From: Clavaria fumosa
Taxonomy: Eukaryota; Basidiomycota; Agaricomycetes; Agaricales; Clavariaceae
Direction of reading: 5' to 3'
NCBI GenBank assembly: GCA_951802425.1
Contig: OX637804.1
Coordinates: 2,480,001-2,544,000 of the forward strand
DNA: 64,000 bases
The position numbers and the translations under genes were made by a program. The notes beneath the pieces are model-generated. The model did not search any database. It saw only the letters and a list, made by a program, of their open reading frames with translations, and was not told the origin of the DNA. Positions 62,646-64,000 of this stretch are shown here, in pieces; the first letter of the stretch is position 1; each line of letters begins with the position of its first letter.

Positions 62646-63943
62646 TGCGTCTCTTCTCCAAAACCCTGCTCCTGGGTGGGAGCCAGCGGGAGCTGTTGTT
62701 GTTGTTGCTGGGCCTGCGGGGCACCAGCCATCTGTCTCTCTCTCTCGTATATCGCGAGCCTGTCGTGGAGTAGTGCGAGTTCATTCTCATATTCTTCCAC
62801 CTCTACTGGGCCAGGGACCATCACGCGAACCTGCGGCCTTGGGACATAGGGTCGCGAGTCCGGGAGGTGGCAGTTTCGGGCGATGTGACCCACCTGGCCA
62901 CAGCGGAAGCATCGACGTTCAACCACAGGAGCCCGCATCTGGTCCACGATCATCCTGTCACCGGCACCAGCAGGACGGGGCATGATCTGAGGAGCAGGGG
63001 CGCGTTGCTGCTGCTGCGGCACGGAGGGGAAGCGAGGCGCGGGTTGCGGTGGGTTCGGGTAGTGTGGAGGCGTAGGGAGTGGTCGCGACTGCTGGAATTG
63101 GGTAGGGGCGGGGCGGCTGGCGTTTTGCTCGCATATAATGGTGTTGAGTCTCCTCTGTTGGGCGTCCAACGTTTCGACCAGTTGCTTCCATTGGGCATAG
63201 GTGACTGGCATGGGGTTGACGTTGTAGACCCGCGTGGTCAGCCTCCGGTTGAGGTTCATCTCCAACCAGTGGATTAACACGTCCGAGTCGTCGACCGGGT
63301 CCAACTCTGCCTTGCGCATCAATGTTTCGAATAGAGCGAAGAACTCCGCGGCTTCTAGCGCTCCCTGTTTCAACTTGGCAATATTGTTTAGGGCGGTCGC
63401 CATGATGTTAGGGTCATCGAAGGCCCTGCGCAGATCCAGGACGAAATCTTCCCAAGTCCCGGCTACTCCAGCATTTAGGATCTCATCACCCCGCATGTTC
63501 GCCCATTCTGCTGCGAATCCTTCTCCTGTAATCTTACTCAGCGCAAACAAGATCTTGTTCAGATCACTGGCATAGAGCCCCTGGTTTCCCAGGAACTGTA
63601 GTCGGAGGGACCTGAGGAAGGTCCAGAAATTCTTCTTATTTCCATCAAAAGATGGAACGGCTAGGTCCAGCCTCGGCATTGGGGCTGCGGGGATGGCGTC
63701 TGCCATTTCGGGTGCGGGCAAGGGCGGCGGTGAGGGTTCTGGTGGCGATGGACTCGCGGGTTGGGGTCGCGGTTCCGGTTCTGGAGTCGCAGGTGATTGT
63801 GGTGGTGGTGGTGGTGATGGTGCTGGCCGGGCTAGGCGCTCGTCTAAACTCGCGAAGTCTATGGGGGGCTCGGTATGAACTGGTGGTGCTGGGGGGGATG
63901 GGGTTGATGGGATGACAGATGAAGGCGAGGGGTTGGTAATCAT
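62642..63943 (-). CDS. Gypsy-D gag with zinc knuckle
   Basis: 433 codons, intact. The first 90 residues are Pro/Ser-rich. The gag core spans about 100-260: PSFDGNKKNFWTFLRSLRL, ILFALSKITGEGFAAEW, TWEDFVLDLRRAFDDPN, AEFFALFETLMRKAEL. A CCHC knuckle CFRCGQVGHIARNC is near 350, then a Gln-rich tail. Gag would form the particle around element RNA. The chosen start (63943) is the first Met of a frame that is open further up, so the true start could lie earlier. Confidence 0.88.
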   Translation of the reverse strand: MITNPSPSSVIPSTPSPPAPPVHTEPPIDFASLDERLARPAPSPPPPPQSPATPEPEPRPQPASPSPPEPSPPPLPAPEMADAIPAAPMPRLDLAVPSFDGNKKNFWTFLRSLRLQFLGNQGLYASDLNKILFALSKITGEGFAAEWANMRGDEILNAGVAGTWEDFVLDLRRAFDDPNIMATALNNIAKLKQGALEAAEFFALFETLMRKAELDPVDDSDVLIHWLEMNLNRRLTTRVYNVNPMPVTYAQWKQLVETLDAQQRRLNTIICEQNASRPAPTQFQQSRPLPTPPHYPNPPQPAPRFPSVPQQQQRAPAPQIMPRPAGAGDRMIVDQMRAPVVERRCFRCGQVGHIARNCHLPDSRPYVPRPQVRVMVPGPVEVEEYENELALLHDRLAIYERERQMAGAPQAQQQQQQLPLAPTQEQGFGEETQ

Positions 63944-64000
63944 GGGTGAGGAATTGTTCGATTCCGATGAGGCTAAGCTCTGTCTGGATCGCCACGGAAA

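Larger units (their letters stand above)
58535..64000 (-). mobile_element. Gypsy-D: nearly complete chromodomain Gypsy, runs off the window
   Basis: The minus strand has gag, protease, RT, RNase H, integrase, chromodomain and 3' LTR in order. The 5' LTR would lie beyond 64000. Coding is broken at few places, two of them fitting C-to-T changes (TGA for CGA after ADTLS; TGA for TGG near 61914) plus single-base shifts near 62035 and 60225. It is the best-preserved Gypsy here. Confidence 0.93.

Overview
This window looks like a transposon graveyard from a filamentous fungus, most likely a basidiomycete (Agaricomycetes). The evidence is the mix of elements: chromodomain Ty3/Gypsy elements, Ty1/Copia elements, an APE/RT/RNase H LINE of the Tad1 type, and a KDZ (Kyakuja-Dileera-Zisupton) transposase relic with a 53-bp intron. 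There are also relics of short-intron host genes. I see no rRNA, no tRNA gene and no clearly intact host gene. The species cannot be named from the sequence alone.

Layout. 0.4-4.1 kb: decayed chromodomain Gypsy element (Gypsy-1) whose 3' LTR abuts a G-protein alpha-subunit exon relic. 4.5-8 kb: two short-motif repeat patches and a 2.3-kb foldback element (FB1). 8-15 kb: a second foldback-like GCC-triplet tract (FB2), split by a nested Copia element (Copia-1) with a 5-bp target duplication. 15.1-15.85 kb: 74-bp tandem array. 16.1-16.75 kb: relic of an unidentified protein gene, cut by foldback element FB3 (16.75-19.34 kb). 19.4-24 kb: a large inverted repeat enclosing a ubiquitin C-terminal hydrolase pseudogene and a fourth foldback element (FB4, 20.9-22.7 kb). 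23.9-25 kb: KDZ transposase relic interrupted by a solo Copia-1-type LTR. 25-26.2 kb: an element bounded by short inverted ends. 26.2-28.8 kb: a second Copia fragment carrying a hAT-like MITE. 28.8-35.4 kb: a LINE with two open ORFs, the only element here that looks potentially functional. 35.4-38.9 kb: Gypsy-A, cut off by a satellite monomer. 40.3-42.7 kb: internally deleted Gypsy-C with two LTRs and a second hAT-like MITE. 43.6-45.2 kb: Copia and LINE fragments. 45.2-51.9 kb: Gypsy-B (minus strand, relative of Gypsy-A) with an extra unknown ORF region downstream of pol. 53.3-55.0 kb: a 1.7-kb near-perfect palindrome. 55.0-58.1 kb: a 655-bp satellite array. 58.5-64 kb: Gypsy-D (minus strand), nearly complete and running off the window.

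How it fits together. Nesting gives a relative order of events: Copia-1 entered FB2; a solo LTR entered the KDZ gene; MITEs entered Copia and Gypsy ORFs; a satellite unit truncated Gypsy-A. Many premature stops are CGA to TGA or TGG to TGA/TAG, and the 39-55 kb block is visibly CpG-poor. This is what methylation-linked or RIP-like C-to-T decay produces. The most unusual material is non-autonomous. One set is foldback elements with CATCAG termini, AT-rich sub-terminal arrays, GCC/GGC triplet arms and a 68-bp hairpin core. The other is hAT-like MITEs whose interiors are built from a single short motif.
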